This document shows, one piece after another, positions 15,263-23,256 of a DNA stretch of 33,767 nt (position 1 is the stretch's first letter; each line of letters opens with the position of its first letter). The stretch is from Corallococcus llansteffanensis (lineage in GTDB: Bacteria > Myxococcota > Myxococcia > Myxococcales > Myxococcaceae), in the NCBI RefSeq assembly GCF_003612055.1, contig NZ_RAWB01000032.1, forward strand, positions 1 to 33,767, read 5' to 3'. The position numbers and the translations under genes were made by a program. Under the pieces are notes generated by a model, which worked only from the letters and a program-made list of their open reading frames with translations, was not told the DNA's origin and ran no database searches.

Positions 15263-16953
15263 GGTGTTCCTCCTTCGGAAAAGGGGCCTGCCTTCGTCCC
15301 GCGAGGCCCCAGGCGGGTTCCCTCGCGGCGCAGCCAGGACGGCCAGGCCAGGCCCAGGTGGTCCTGCAGCGTGCACTCCGCCACGCCCAGCGAGCCGTGG
15401 ACCGAGCCCGGGTCATGCGACCAGCAATCGCTGACGATGAAGACCTCCTCGTCGGGGAGGGGCCTCCGGATGGCGGGGATGATCTCGCGCGAGACGACGT
15501 GCTCCCGCCACACGTGCCAGCCCGCGCCATGCGGCGCCTCGGACCAGTCCTGGCAGCGGGCGGCGATGGGCCGTGGCGCCTCCGCGGTGCCGTGGAGCTC
15601 CAGCAGCTGCGCGTGGGCGCGCTCCACCATGCGCCGGCTGGCGGGCGCTTCGGCGGGGAGCGAAGCGGGGCCGGAGCTTCCAGGGGCGTCGGGGAAGGGC
15701 TCGCCGGAGCGCAGGCTGCTCCAGTACTCCGCGTCCGTCCCACTGGCATAGGCGGCCAGCAGCAGCCCGGGACGCGAGGCTCCCCCACGCCAGTACCAGA
15801 GCTGGCGCAGGGGAAGGTCGGTGGTGCCGCGCCCCTTCGAGGCCCCCGTCCGCTCCCACCAGGGGAAGGGATACGCGAGGAACAGCTTCACCGCCGCGAC
15901 TCCGCGCACGGCCTCCAGGCTTCGCCGCAGCGCGCGGTCCTGGAGGAGGAAGGTGTCCGGCTCCAACCGCGTCAGGGCCTGCTGGGGCAACGCCAGCAGC
16001 ACGCACCGGGCCCGCACGCGGCGAAAGCGCTCCGCCGCCCCACCCGAGCCGTCGTGGCATTCGAAGGTGAGCGCATACGCCCTGCCGCCCTCCGGTCCGA
16101 CGGTCCGGTCGATGCGCCGGAGGCGGTGGAACAATCGGCTGGCGCCTCCGGCCGCGAGGTAGCGCTCGTGAAGCGCGCGAGGCAGCGCGTCGAAGCCCCC
16201 GGTGAGGCATTGGTAGCGGCCGGACGGGGGCGCCTGGAAGAGGACCTCCAGCCAGTCCGCCGCGTTGCCATTCGCGGCCAGCCCGTCGTACCCGCCCGTG
16301 TCCTGCAGCAGTTGGAGGGCCTCCTGGCCCAGCACCAGGGTGAGCACGGTCCACCACGACAGCTCGTGGAGAGGCGCGCCGTCGACCCGGGCCTCGTCCT
16401 TGCGGCGCGCGTACTCCTCCGCGAGAGCGGCGGCCTCGTCCCAGCGTTGTCCATCGAAGGCCTCGTGGTAGCGCGTGCGCAGGGCCGTGAAGCCCGGCAG
16501 CGCGGCCTCCACCACCCGCGCCTCCAGCTCCGCGGGGCCGAGGCCCTGCTCGGAGGAACGCAGCCGATAGGGCAAGGCGCCGGGGTTTCGCGCGAGGGCT
16601 TCCGCTGTCAGCTCCCGCTGCCGGAAGCGGTGGCCGCGCACATAGGTGGGGTTCTCCGGCTGCCCGAAGTGGAAGTCCTCCACCTGCGAGCCCAACCCCA
16701 GGTGGCGGATGAGGTCGGCCACCAGGTGGAGCTGCGCGTGGAAGCGCATCCCGCCCAGCTCCGCGCGAACGCCCGGCAGGCCCGGCAGCTCCACGGACCA
16801 GAGCCTGCCACCAATGCGGCCGGAGGCTTCGTACAGGCCCAGCTTCAGTCCCGCCCGGCCCTCGTGCGCGAGGCGATAGCCCAGGTAGCACCCGCCCACG
16901 CCCCCGCCGACGATGGCGACATCCACCTCTTCGTCAGGGCCGGTGGAGTCCAC
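15253..16953 (-). CDS. flavin amine oxidase / L-amino-acid-oxidase-like enzyme
   Basis: The 566-residue protein has the FAD-binding loop VAIVGGGVGG at 12-21, then RIGGRLWS and the ELGGMRF motif typical of L-amino-acid oxidases, and a C-terminal FAD segment ending SHDPGSVHGSLG. Such enzymes oxidise an amine to an imine with release of H2O2 and ammonia. GTG 16953 is the start because GGAGG at 16961-16965 precedes it by 7 nt; this puts it 2 nt after the glycosyltransferase stop. It overlaps the kinase gene by 10 nt. Within a heptose operon it may oxidise an amino sugar or an amino-acid moiety of the product. No signal peptide is seen, so it acts in the cytoplasm. Confidence 0.75.
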   Translation of the reverse strand: MDSTGPDEEVDVAIVGGGVGGCYLGYRLAHEGRAGLKLGLYEASGRIGGRLWSVELPGLPGVRAELGGMRFHAQLHLVADLIRHLGLGSQVEDFHFGQPENPTYVRGHRFRQRELTAEALARNPGALPYRLRSSEQGLGPAELEARVVEAALPGFTALRTRYHEAFDGQRWDEAAALAEEYARRKDEARVDGAPLHELSWWTVLTLVLGQEALQLLQDTGGYDGLAANGNAADWLEVLFQAPPSGRYQCLTGGFDALPRALHERYLAAGGASRLFHRLRRIDRTVGPEGGRAYALTFECHDGSGGAAERFRRVRARCVLLALPQQALTRLEPDTFLLQDRALRRSLEAVRGVAAVKLFLAYPFPWWERTGASKGRGTTDLPLRQLWYWRGGASRPGLLLAAYASGTDAEYWSSLRSGEPFPDAPGSSGPASLPAEAPASRRMVERAHAQLLELHGTAEAPRPIAARCQDWSEAPHGAGWHVWREHVVSREIIPAIRRPLPDEEVFIVSDCWSHDPGSVHGSLGVAECTLQDHLGLAWPSWLRREGTRLGPRGTKAGPFSEGGTPWR

Positions 16954-16955
16954 GC

Positions 16956-18020
16956 TCAGACCTCCCCCACCGCGCGGAGGATGCGCTCCGGGGAGATCAA
17001 ATCCATACAATCCCGCCGGACGCACCCCGCGTCGAAGTCCTGTTTGTAGCACATGAGACAGGGCACCTCCGGCTCCAGGACCGTGCCGCGCCCGTACATG
17101 AAGAACTCATGTCTGTTGAAGGTGTTGTTCAACAGGACGATGCGCTTGCGCAGCCCCACGGCCGCGTGGAACGCGAAGGTCACCGAGGTGACCACCACGT
17201 CCGCGAGGCTCAGCAGGCCGATGAACCCCGCGAAGGGCTGGACGCCGAAGTAGTGGACGTCCGCCGCGCGGGAGATCTCCTCGTTGCGGGCGTGCTCCTC
17301 CGGCCCGCCCACGAGCACGACCTCTCGGCCGGACGCCTTCAGGCCGCGGGCGAGCACGGTCCAGCTCGCCGGGGAGTAGAGCCGGGGCTTCCACTGGCTC
17401 CCGGCGCCCGTGTTGAGCATCACCACCTGCTTGCCGGGTGCGAGCGGCACCGAGGGGACCTCGAACTCCGGCAGCAGGTACTCCTCGCCCTGGAAGGTGT
17501 AGCCGCAAATCTCGAAGAGCTCTTCGACATAGTGCTTGCGGTTGGCCTTCATCAGGTCGTCGAACACGCCGGTCCGCCACTTGCGCCGGCTGTCCTCGTC
17601 GAACGGGAGGATGACGCCGTCCTTCTGGGTGAAGCCCTTCTTCACCCGGGCGTCCACGCGGTTCGCCAGCGCGCAGGCCTCCACGTCCTTGTCCAGGGAC
17701 AGGAGGAGGTCGAACTTCACGTCCAGCACCGTCAGCATGCCGGCGAGGTCGAAGCGGAGGACCTTGAAGACCTCGCGCCTGGGAATCAGCTCCGGGTGGT
17801 TCGTGAGCCAGAAGATCCGCGCGCCCGGGTGCTGGCGCTGGATGGCTCTCAGCAGCGGGGTGTTGCGCACCACCTCGCCCGCGGCCTGGAGCTTGATGAT
17901 GAGCACGTTGCCGGTGGTGGGCCGGTAGTCCGTGCAGCCCTCGCAGTGGGTGCCGCGCGCTTTGTGCGGCCCGCAGGGTTTGTAGCCATTGAAGTGCTGA
18001 CAGTCGGTCCGGATGTCCAT
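16956..18020 (-). CDS. GT9-family glycosyltransferase (ADP-heptose transferase type)
   Basis: This 354-residue protein belongs to family GT9, whose members WaaC, WaaF and relatives transfer heptose from ADP-heptose. The second domain shows LNTGAGSQWKPRLYSPASW, the nucleotide-sugar site, and LVGGPEE. Two Cys clusters stand out: C7, C16, C26 and C29 before the first Rossmann domain, and C321, C324, C333 and C338 at the C-terminus. The C-terminal cluster is common in GT9; the N-terminal one occurs in a subfamily that I recall from other phyla. Both could bind metal. It follows the aminotransferase by 18 nt and precedes the amine oxidase by 2 nt. It is the obvious user of the ADP-heptose made by this operon; the acceptor is unknown. 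Confidence 0.82.
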   Translation of the reverse strand: MDIRTDCQHFNGYKPCGPHKARGTHCEGCTDYRPTTGNVLIIKLQAAGEVVRNTPLLRAIQRQHPGARIFWLTNHPELIPRREVFKVLRFDLAGMLTVLDVKFDLLLSLDKDVEACALANRVDARVKKGFTQKDGVILPFDEDSRRKWRTGVFDDLMKANRKHYVEELFEICGYTFQGEEYLLPEFEVPSVPLAPGKQVVMLNTGAGSQWKPRLYSPASWTVLARGLKASGREVVLVGGPEEHARNEEISRAADVHYFGVQPFAGFIGLLSLADVVVTSVTFAFHAAVGLRKRIVLLNNTFNRHEFFMYGRGTVLEPEVPCLMCYKQDFDAGCVRRDCMDLISPERILRAVGEV

Positions 18021-18038
18021 GGGTGTCTTTGCCGGGCG

Positions 18039-19367
18039 CTACGCGGCGGAGCGCGACAGGGCCTGGACCTCCGGGTCCAGGTCCGTGAGCGTGTCGCGCA
18101 GGATGGCCACGAGCTGGTCCAGCTCCGCGGGGGTGACGTTGTACGGCGGCATCACGAGGATGGAGTCGCCGGTGCCGTCCGGCAGGTAGCCGATGGAGAA
18201 GTAGAAGTTCCCGCCCCGGGCCATGGCCCGCTGCAACACCCGCTCCGCCAGCTTCACCGAGCGGGGGAAGGCGCGCCGGGTGGCCTTGTCCGCGACCAGC
18301 TCGAAGCCACAGAACAGGCCCAGCCCGCGCACGTCGTCGACCCACGAGAACGCGGTCAGCTCCCGCAGCCGCTCGCGCAGCGACTCCCCCTGACGTCGCA
18401 CGTGGGCGAGCAGGCCGTGGCGCTCCACGTGCTCCAGCACCCGCAGGCCGATGGCCGCGGAGAGCGCGTGGTTCGTGAAGGTGAAGCCATGGGCGAAGTT
18501 GCCGCCGTCCCGGTGGATGCCTTCGACGAGGGTGCGGCTGGCGTAGACGGCGGACAGCGGAACCAGCCCGGCCGCCATCCCCTTGCCCTGGATGATGATG
18601 TCTGGCTTCACGTCGAAGAGGGAGGAGGCGAACCACTCCCCGCAGCGGCCAAAGCCGCACATCACCTCGTCGCAGATGAGCGCGATGTCATGGCGGTCGC
18701 AGATCTCCCGCACCCGCTGGAGGTAGCCGGGCGGCGGCACCCCGATGCCCATGGACGCGCCAATCACCGGCTCGACGATGAAGGCCAGACAGTCCTCCGG
18801 CCCCTCTTCGAGGATCTTCCGTTCCAGCGCCTCCGCGCAGGCCTCGCCGGACTCCTCCGGCCGCCGGTAGCCATCCGGCGCGGGGACGAAGCACTGCTCG
18901 TGCAGCAGGCCCTGGAACAGCAGCCGGTCCCTCGGCTTGCCCGTCACCGCCAGCGCGAGTCCGGTGGCGCCGTGGTAGCCGGGCTGGGTGGCAATCACCT
19001 TGCGCTTGCGCCGGGTGCCCGTCTTCCCGACGTAGAACTGGTAGGCCAGCTTGATGGCCGTCTCCACCGCGTCCGAACCGCTGCCCATCAGCAGCACGTG
19101 GGAGATGTTGTCCGGCGCCAGCGCCACGAGCCGCTCGCCGTAGGCCTCCAGCTCGGGCGTCGTGAACTGGGTGCCGTGCAGGTAGCTGACGTGCCGCATC
19201 GACTCGGCCGCCTGGGTGGCCAGCTCCTCCAGGCCGTGGCCCAGGATGGCCACCCCCGCGCCCCCCACGGCGTCGAGGTAGACGTTGCCCTCGTCGTCAT
19301 GGAGAGAGGCCCCCTGGCCCCGGACGATTCGCGGATAGCGGTGTTCGAACCTGCGATGGAACAGCAT
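18039..19367 (-). CDS. class III PLP-dependent aminotransferase
   Basis: The 442-residue enzyme is a fold-type I, class III transaminase (family of BioA, ArgD and GabT). Features are GSGSDAVE at 95-102 (phosphate binding), PLP-ring partner D233 in ICDEVMCGFGR, and Schiff-base lysine K262 in IIQGKGMAAG. Length is normal. Class III enzymes usually act on omega-amino groups or on some keto-sugars and cyclitols. Inside a heptose operon with two flavin oxidases, the natural guess is amination of an oxidised sugar or of a linked building block, but the substrate is not shown by sequence. It begins 9 nt after the kinase-like gene, with AGGGAG 5 nt before the ATG. Confidence 0.83.
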   Translation of the reverse strand: MLFHRRFEHRYPRIVRGQGASLHDDEGNVYLDAVGGAGVAILGHGLEELATQAAESMRHVSYLHGTQFTTPELEAYGERLVALAPDNISHVLLMGSGSDAVETAIKLAYQFYVGKTGTRRKRKVIATQPGYHGATGLALAVTGKPRDRLLFQGLLHEQCFVPAPDGYRRPEESGEACAEALERKILEEGPEDCLAFIVEPVIGASMGIGVPPPGYLQRVREICDRHDIALICDEVMCGFGRCGEWFASSLFDVKPDIIIQGKGMAAGLVPLSAVYASRTLVEGIHRDGGNFAHGFTFTNHALSAAIGLRVLEHVERHGLLAHVRRQGESLRERLRELTAFSWVDDVRGLGLFCGFELVADKATRRAFPRSVKLAERVLQRAMARGGNFYFSIGYLPDGTGDSILVMPPYNVTPAELDQLVAILRDTLTDLDPEVQALSRSAA

Positions 19368-19376
19368 GGTGACTCC

Positions 19377-19964
19377 CTAGGGCGCGAGGACGTAGTCGAG
19401 CGCCCGCTGTGCGCAGGCCTCGGGGGTGTGGCGGAACCAGGTGTCGAGCACCCGGTGGGGCGAGGGCGGCGGCACGAAGCGCGCCTTGACGTCGAAGTAC
19501 TCGGCCGGCGTCGTGCACCCGCCGCAGTAGCCGGCCGCGGCGCGGCGGCCCAGCAGCTCGCGCACCGCCTCGGGTGAATCGTCCGCGGGCCGCAGCCACA
19601 GCACCTTGAAGAGGACCTCCGGGTGCGGCGCCAGCACGGCCTTCAGGAAGTGCCAGCTCGAGGGCCGGGAGTAGGTGGAGACGACGACGAGCGAGCGCTT
19701 CGGTTGGGCGACCTCCAGGTGGACGCGCACCGCCTGGTGGAGCAGCTCGTAGGCCATCGCCATCCGGTTGAGGTTGCGCTGTCGCCCCGCGTCGCTCGTC
19801 CACCAGTCCGCTTCCGGCGGACCGATGCCCGCCTGGGCCAGCACGTCGACGTCCACGACGTGCGCGCCCAGTTCCCGGCCGACCAGCGCGGCCGTCTCGC
19901 TCTTGCCGGACAGCGGCCAGCCGCAGAGCACGGTGACGTGCGTCCTGTCCGCTGTCCTGCTCAC
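19377..19964 (-). CDS. small P-loop kinase-like ATPase
   Basis: This 195-residue protein has a Walker A motif, GWPLSGKS, at 15-22 and the size and layout of small-molecule kinases (gluconate-, shikimate- or APS-kinase type P-loop proteins). A DVDVLAQ segment at 37-43 follows the first helix, a second strand VVVST lies near 93-97, and CGGC appears around 150. An aromatic and proline-rich tail carries RVLDTWFRHTP. The start is GTG 19964, in a 4-nt overlap with the phosphatase stop and preceded by GGAGG. It may phosphorylate a sugar or other intermediate of the operon's product. I cannot assign a substrate or a named family. Confidence 0.65.
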   Translation of the reverse strand: MSRTADRTHVTVLCGWPLSGKSETAALVGRELGAHVVDVDVLAQAGIGPPEADWWTSDAGRQRNLNRMAMAYELLHQAVRVHLEVAQPKRSLVVVSTYSRPSSWHFLKAVLAPHPEVLFKVLWLRPADDSPEAVRELLGRRAAAGYCGGCTTPAEYFDVKARFVPPPSPHRVLDTWFRHTPEACAQRALDYVLAP

Positions 19965-20812
19965 GTCCCCCTCCGCGACAGGCCCGCGCCACGCAGGTGG
20001 CCGAGCAGCTCCTCGTGGAGGTGCCCGTTGGAGAAGAGCAGCTCCGTGCAGTGCGCAAGGGAGTGGGGCGTTCCGTCGAAGCACGTCACCTGCCCTCCGG
20101 CCTCCTCGACGAGGCCGATGGACGGCAGGTGGTCCCAGGGCTTGTTGCCGATGGCGACGATGGCATCCACGCTCACCGGGAGGTGGGCGCCCCGCACCAG
20201 CCGGGTGCCGGCCCAGCAGAAGGCGCCGAAGTTGCGGATCCGCGTGACGGCCGCCACCAGCGGAGGGTGGTAGAGGGCGCCCACCGTGGGCGTCGTTCCG
20301 TCGAACGCGATGGAGGCCTTCGCCAGCTCCCGCACCGGCGAGACGCGCAGCCGCAGCTCCGTGTCCCCGCGCAGCACCACGTAGGCCCCGGCGCCGCGCC
20401 GGCTCACGTGGAGGCCCGAACCGCCGAGCCGCTCCTCGGAGGGCAGGAAGATGACGGCCTCCTCCACGCGACCTCCCACCACGCTTGCGAACTGGAGGCC
20501 GAAGAGCGGGGCGCCGAGCAGCAGGCTGTTCGTCCCATCCACCAGGTCCACCGCGATGCAGTCCCCGCCCGGCGGCCACCGGGACATCCCCTCCTCGTTG
20601 AGGGGAAGGCCCGCGTAGCGGCGCGAGAGGAAGCCGGACGTGCGCTCGCGCAGCTCGTCGATGACGCCGTACACCAGGTTCCCATCCGCCTTCGCGCTTG
20701 GAGCCCCGAGCGACCCCTCCAGGAGCCGCGACCAGAGGGGCGCGAGCTCCACGGCGAGGAACTTCCAGAGCGAGCGCGTCTCGATACCGCTGTCCCGGGT
20801 GTCACTTCCCAT
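19961..20812 (-). CDS. inositol-monophosphatase-like sugar phosphatase
   Basis: The 283-residue protein fits the IMPase/FBPase superfamily: acidic metal ligands E73/E74 in LNEEG, D89 and D92 in DLVDGTNS (usually DPLDGTxN), and the late NKPWDHLPSIGLVEEAGG block with its WD pair. Such enzymes are Mg-dependent and remove phosphate from inositol, histidinol or sugar phosphates. It overlaps gmhA by 11 nt and the P-loop kinase gene by 4 nt, so it is coupled to the heptose genes. GmhB already does the pathway's standard dephosphorylation, so this second phosphatase probably acts on a later or different phosphorylated intermediate. Confidence 0.8.
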   Translation of the reverse strand: MGSDTRDSGIETRSLWKFLAVELAPLWSRLLEGSLGAPSAKADGNLVYGVIDELRERTSGFLSRRYAGLPLNEEGMSRWPPGGDCIAVDLVDGTNSLLLGAPLFGLQFASVVGGRVEEAVIFLPSEERLGGSGLHVSRRGAGAYVVLRGDTELRLRVSPVRELAKASIAFDGTTPTVGALYHPPLVAAVTRIRNFGAFCWAGTRLVRGAHLPVSVDAIVAIGNKPWDHLPSIGLVEEAGGQVTCFDGTPHSLAHCTELLFSNGHLHEELLGHLRGAGLSRRGT

Positions 20813-21473
20813 GGCCCACGCCCCATCCCGCCGCGGCGGCCACCGGCTGGGCCACCACCAGCCCGCTCTCCACCAGCATGCACAGCAGGTGCGCGATGGT
20901 GATGTGGCACTCCTGGACGTGCTGCACGTTGGTGCTGGGCACGCGGACACAGACGTCCCCGAGTGCCAGCAGCCTGCCGCCGCCGCTGCCCGTGAGCGCC
21001 ACCGTCCGCAGGCCCTGGAGCCGCGCGCAGCGGAAGGCGCGGACGACGTTCTCGGACTCGCCGCTGGTGCTGATGCCGATGAGCACGTCGCCGGGGCGGC
21101 CCAGCGCCTGCACCTGCCGTTCGAAGATGTGGCTGAAGCCGAAGTCGTTGGCGTGGGCGGTGATGAGGGATGTGTCCGTCGTCAGCGCGATGGCCGCGAG
21201 CCCCGGCCGTTCGAAGTCGTGGCTCAGCGCGCTGACGAACTCCGCCGCGAGGTGCTGGCAGTCGGCGGCGCTGCCCCCGTTGCCGCAGAGCAGCACCTTG
21301 CCTCCGGACCGCAGGGCCTGGGACAGCAGGCCCGCCGCCTGTTGGATCTCCCGCTCGCACTCCACCAGCAGCCGCTGCTTGACGTCGATGCTGCCCAGGA
21401 CGTGCTGCCTCACGAGGCGGGTGCCCGCGTCGGTGCGGCCCTCCCCTGCTTCCAGCGTCAGCTCCAGTTCCAT
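20802..21473 (-). CDS. gmhA: sedoheptulose 7-phosphate isomerase
   Basis: GmhA converts sedoheptulose 7-phosphate to D-glycero-D-manno-heptose 7-phosphate, the first step to ADP-heptose. The 223-residue protein is a single SIS domain with CGNGGSAADCQHLAAEF at 63-79, where H74 and E78 match the zinc ligands of known GmhA. STSGES lies at 135-140, TGSGGG at 161-166, and QECHI at 187-191 supplies the remaining active-site residues. About 25 extra N-terminal residues precede the usual start. GGAGG is 6 nt before ATG 21473. It overlaps gmhB by 16 nt and the IMPase-like gene by 11 nt. Confidence 0.9.
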   Translation of the reverse strand: MELELTLEAGEGRTDAGTRLVRQHVLGSIDVKQRLLVECEREIQQAAGLLSQALRSGGKVLLCGNGGSAADCQHLAAEFVSALSHDFERPGLAAIALTTDTSLITAHANDFGFSHIFERQVQALGRPGDVLIGISTSGESENVVRAFRCARLQGLRTVALTGSGGGRLLALGDVCVRVPSTNVQHVQECHITIAHLLCMLVESGLVVAQPVAAAAGWGVGHGK

Positions 21474-22048
21474 CTGCCCCCTCCGGTGGATGAGATGAGC
21501 CGCTGGACGAACTCCGCGGCGTGCAACAGGTCGTCAACGGCCCGGGTGGGCCGGGGCAGCCGCGCGAGGTCCACGCTGGCGCCGTGGCCCGTACGGACCA
21601 GGAAGCTCGTCGCGCCCAGGCCCTGGCCCCAGGCGACATCCGCGGGCTTGTCCCCCACCACGAAGCTGCGTGTGAGGTCGATGCCCAGCTCCGCCGCCGC
21701 CTGGAGTCCCAGCCCTGGCCTCGGCTTGCGGCACGCACAGCCGGCCTCGGGCAGGTGCGGACAGAAGTAGATGCCATCCAGGTGCAGGCCCTCCCGCGCG
21801 AGCAGCGCGCGCACCCGGTCATGGACCTCGTCGACCCGCCGCGCGTCGAAGTAGCCCCGCGCGACTCCGGACTGGTTGGTGACCAGGACCAGCCCGAACC
21901 CCAGCTCGCGGAGCCTTCGCAGGCCGCTGACGGACTGGGGGAGCAGCCGGACCTCCTCCACGTCGCGCAGGTAGCCCCGCTCCTCGATGAGCGTGCCGTC
22001 CCGGTCCAGGAGGACGAAGGGCCGCCCGGGGGAAGGACTCAGCACCAT
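21458..22048 (-). CDS. gmhB: D-glycero-D-manno-heptose 1,7-bisphosphate 7-phosphatase
   Basis: GmhB removes the 7-phosphate from heptose 1,7-bisphosphate. The 196-residue HAD hydrolase shows LLDRDGTL with nucleophile D15 and acid D17, TNQSGVARGYF, the family zinc loop CPHLPEAGCACRKP, and VGDKPADV with the final metal-binding Asp. Length matches the family. GAGG is about 7 nt before ATG 22048. It overlaps the FAD oxidoreductase upstream by 10 nt and gmhA downstream by 16 nt. The anomer specificity (beta for LPS-type, alpha for GDP-heptose) cannot be read directly, but pairing with hldE points to the beta/ADP route. Confidence 0.9.
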   Translation of the reverse strand: MVLSPSPGRPFVLLDRDGTLIEERGYLRDVEEVRLLPQSVSGLRRLRELGFGLVLVTNQSGVARGYFDARRVDEVHDRVRALLAREGLHLDGIYFCPHLPEAGCACRKPRPGLGLQAAAELGIDLTRSFVVGDKPADVAWGQGLGATSFLVRTGHGASVDLARLPRPTRAVDDLLHAAEFVQRLISSTGGGRWNWS

Positions 22049-23253
22049 GCCCGCACCTCGTCCCAGGGAAGGGGCGCGAGCGCCGGACGGGGCCAGCCTT
22101 CCGTGCAGGGCATGGGACAACGACCGGGCCGCGTCCCACCGCGCGAAAGCTGCGCCTCCACCTGCTCCGCCACGCGCGGCGCGAAGGCCAGCTTGGTGGG
22201 CCACACCTGCGTCACGGCGCCCGCCTGCGCCAGCACCGGGCCATCCGGGCGCGTCCCCGAGGCGTGTTTCCCCTCCGCCCGGTCCACGGCGAGCACCGCG
22301 CCGGCACAGGCCGACAGGTCCACGCCGGGCAGCACTCGCGACAGCTCGTCCCGGGCCCGGCGCACCTGCGCCTCCGGCTCGCGGTCCACGCCGGACTCCG
22401 CCAGCTCCCCGCCCACGTACCAGACCGGCGTCCCCTGGGCGTCGTGGTGGCTGGTGACGGTGACGCGCGGCGAGGCCCCGGTCCCCAGCCAGTGCGCATA
22501 GAGCGCCGGCAGCGCGCCGCGCAGCATCACCATGGACAGGGGCCGCCGCTGCATCGGAGCGGTGCCCGAAGGCAGCAGCCGCCCCAGGGCCTCGTTGCCT
22601 GCCCCCGCGCACAGCACCACCCGCTCGCTGAGGATCCGCAGGCGCCGCCCATCGTTGGCGCGCACCTCCAGCCCGGTGACGTCCCCGGCGTCGTGGAGCA
22701 GCCGCGTCGCGCCCGGGTCCACCGCCAGCAGCGCCTCCGCATGCGCGCGGCCCAGCTCCGCGAGCACGGACCGCACGTCCACCACGGGCTCGTCGAGCTG
22801 ATAGACGGCCCCGCGCGCGGAGGAGCCGAGCGCCTCGGCGAACGGCGCCGGGACCTGCCCGGGTCCGACGGGGGCCACCCGCCCCTGGAGCAGCCTGCTG
22901 GCGAGGAACCCGGCCAGCCGCGAGCCCGAGACCAGGTACTGGTGCGACGACAGGAGCCGGGCGCCGCGCAGGTCCGGCGCCTTCTCCCCCCGGAGACAGG
23001 CGCGCCAGAGGCCAGGCATGTGGGCCAGCGCGCGGCTCGCCTCCGACAGCGTCCCGGTGAGGGCGTACTTGAGCCCCCCATGGATGATGCCTTGCGAGGC
23101 GAGCGTCTGCCCCGACCCGAGCGCCCGGCCCTCGCACAGGACGGCGGAGTAGCCCCGCCCGCGCAGGTGCGCCAGCAGCCACAGCCCCGTGATGCCACCT
23201 CCCAGGATGGCGACGTCCGCGCGGATGTCTTCGATGAGGGCGCTCGCGGCCAT
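22039..23253 (-). CDS. FAD-dependent DAO-type oxidoreductase
   Basis: This 404-residue protein has the N-terminal dinucleotide fold VAILGGGITGLWLL (FAD loop at 18-23) and the ASQGIIHGGLKYAL segment typical of the DAO group, which includes glycerol-3-phosphate dehydrogenase and L-2-hydroxyglutarate oxidase. A VVLCAGAGNEAL strand lies in the middle. Such enzymes oxidise an alcohol or amine carbon next to a carboxylate or phosphate. It sits between hldE (3-nt gap) and gmhB (10-nt overlap), so it is translated with the core heptose enzymes. An oxidation of a heptose or heptose phosphate is the simplest inference. It is not part of any known LPS heptose pathway. Confidence 0.75.
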   Translation of the reverse strand: MAASALIEDIRADVAILGGGITGLWLLAHLRGRGYSAVLCEGRALGSGQTLASQGIIHGGLKYALTGTLSEASRALAHMPGLWRACLRGEKAPDLRGARLLSSHQYLVSGSRLAGFLASRLLQGRVAPVGPGQVPAPFAEALGSSARGAVYQLDEPVVDVRSVLAELGRAHAEALLAVDPGATRLLHDAGDVTGLEVRANDGRRLRILSERVVLCAGAGNEALGRLLPSGTAPMQRRPLSMVMLRGALPALYAHWLGTGASPRVTVTSHHDAQGTPVWYVGGELAESGVDREPEAQVRRARDELSRVLPGVDLSACAGAVLAVDRAEGKHASGTRPDGPVLAQAGAVTQVWPTKLAFAPRVAEQVEAQLSRGGTRPGRCPMPCTEGWPRPALAPLPWDEVRAWC

Positions 23254-23256
23254 GGC

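Noticed and set aside
14144-17049. Two long plus-strand frames opposite mtnK and the amine oxidase
   Set aside because: Shadow composition, no domains, and the minus strand holds clear enzymes.
16956-17060. C-terminal four-Cys group of the GT9 enzyme as evidence for a bacterial autotransporter heptosyltransferase
   Set aside because: A similar CxxC...C...C group is common in ordinary GT9 enzymes, and no autotransporter gene is nearby.
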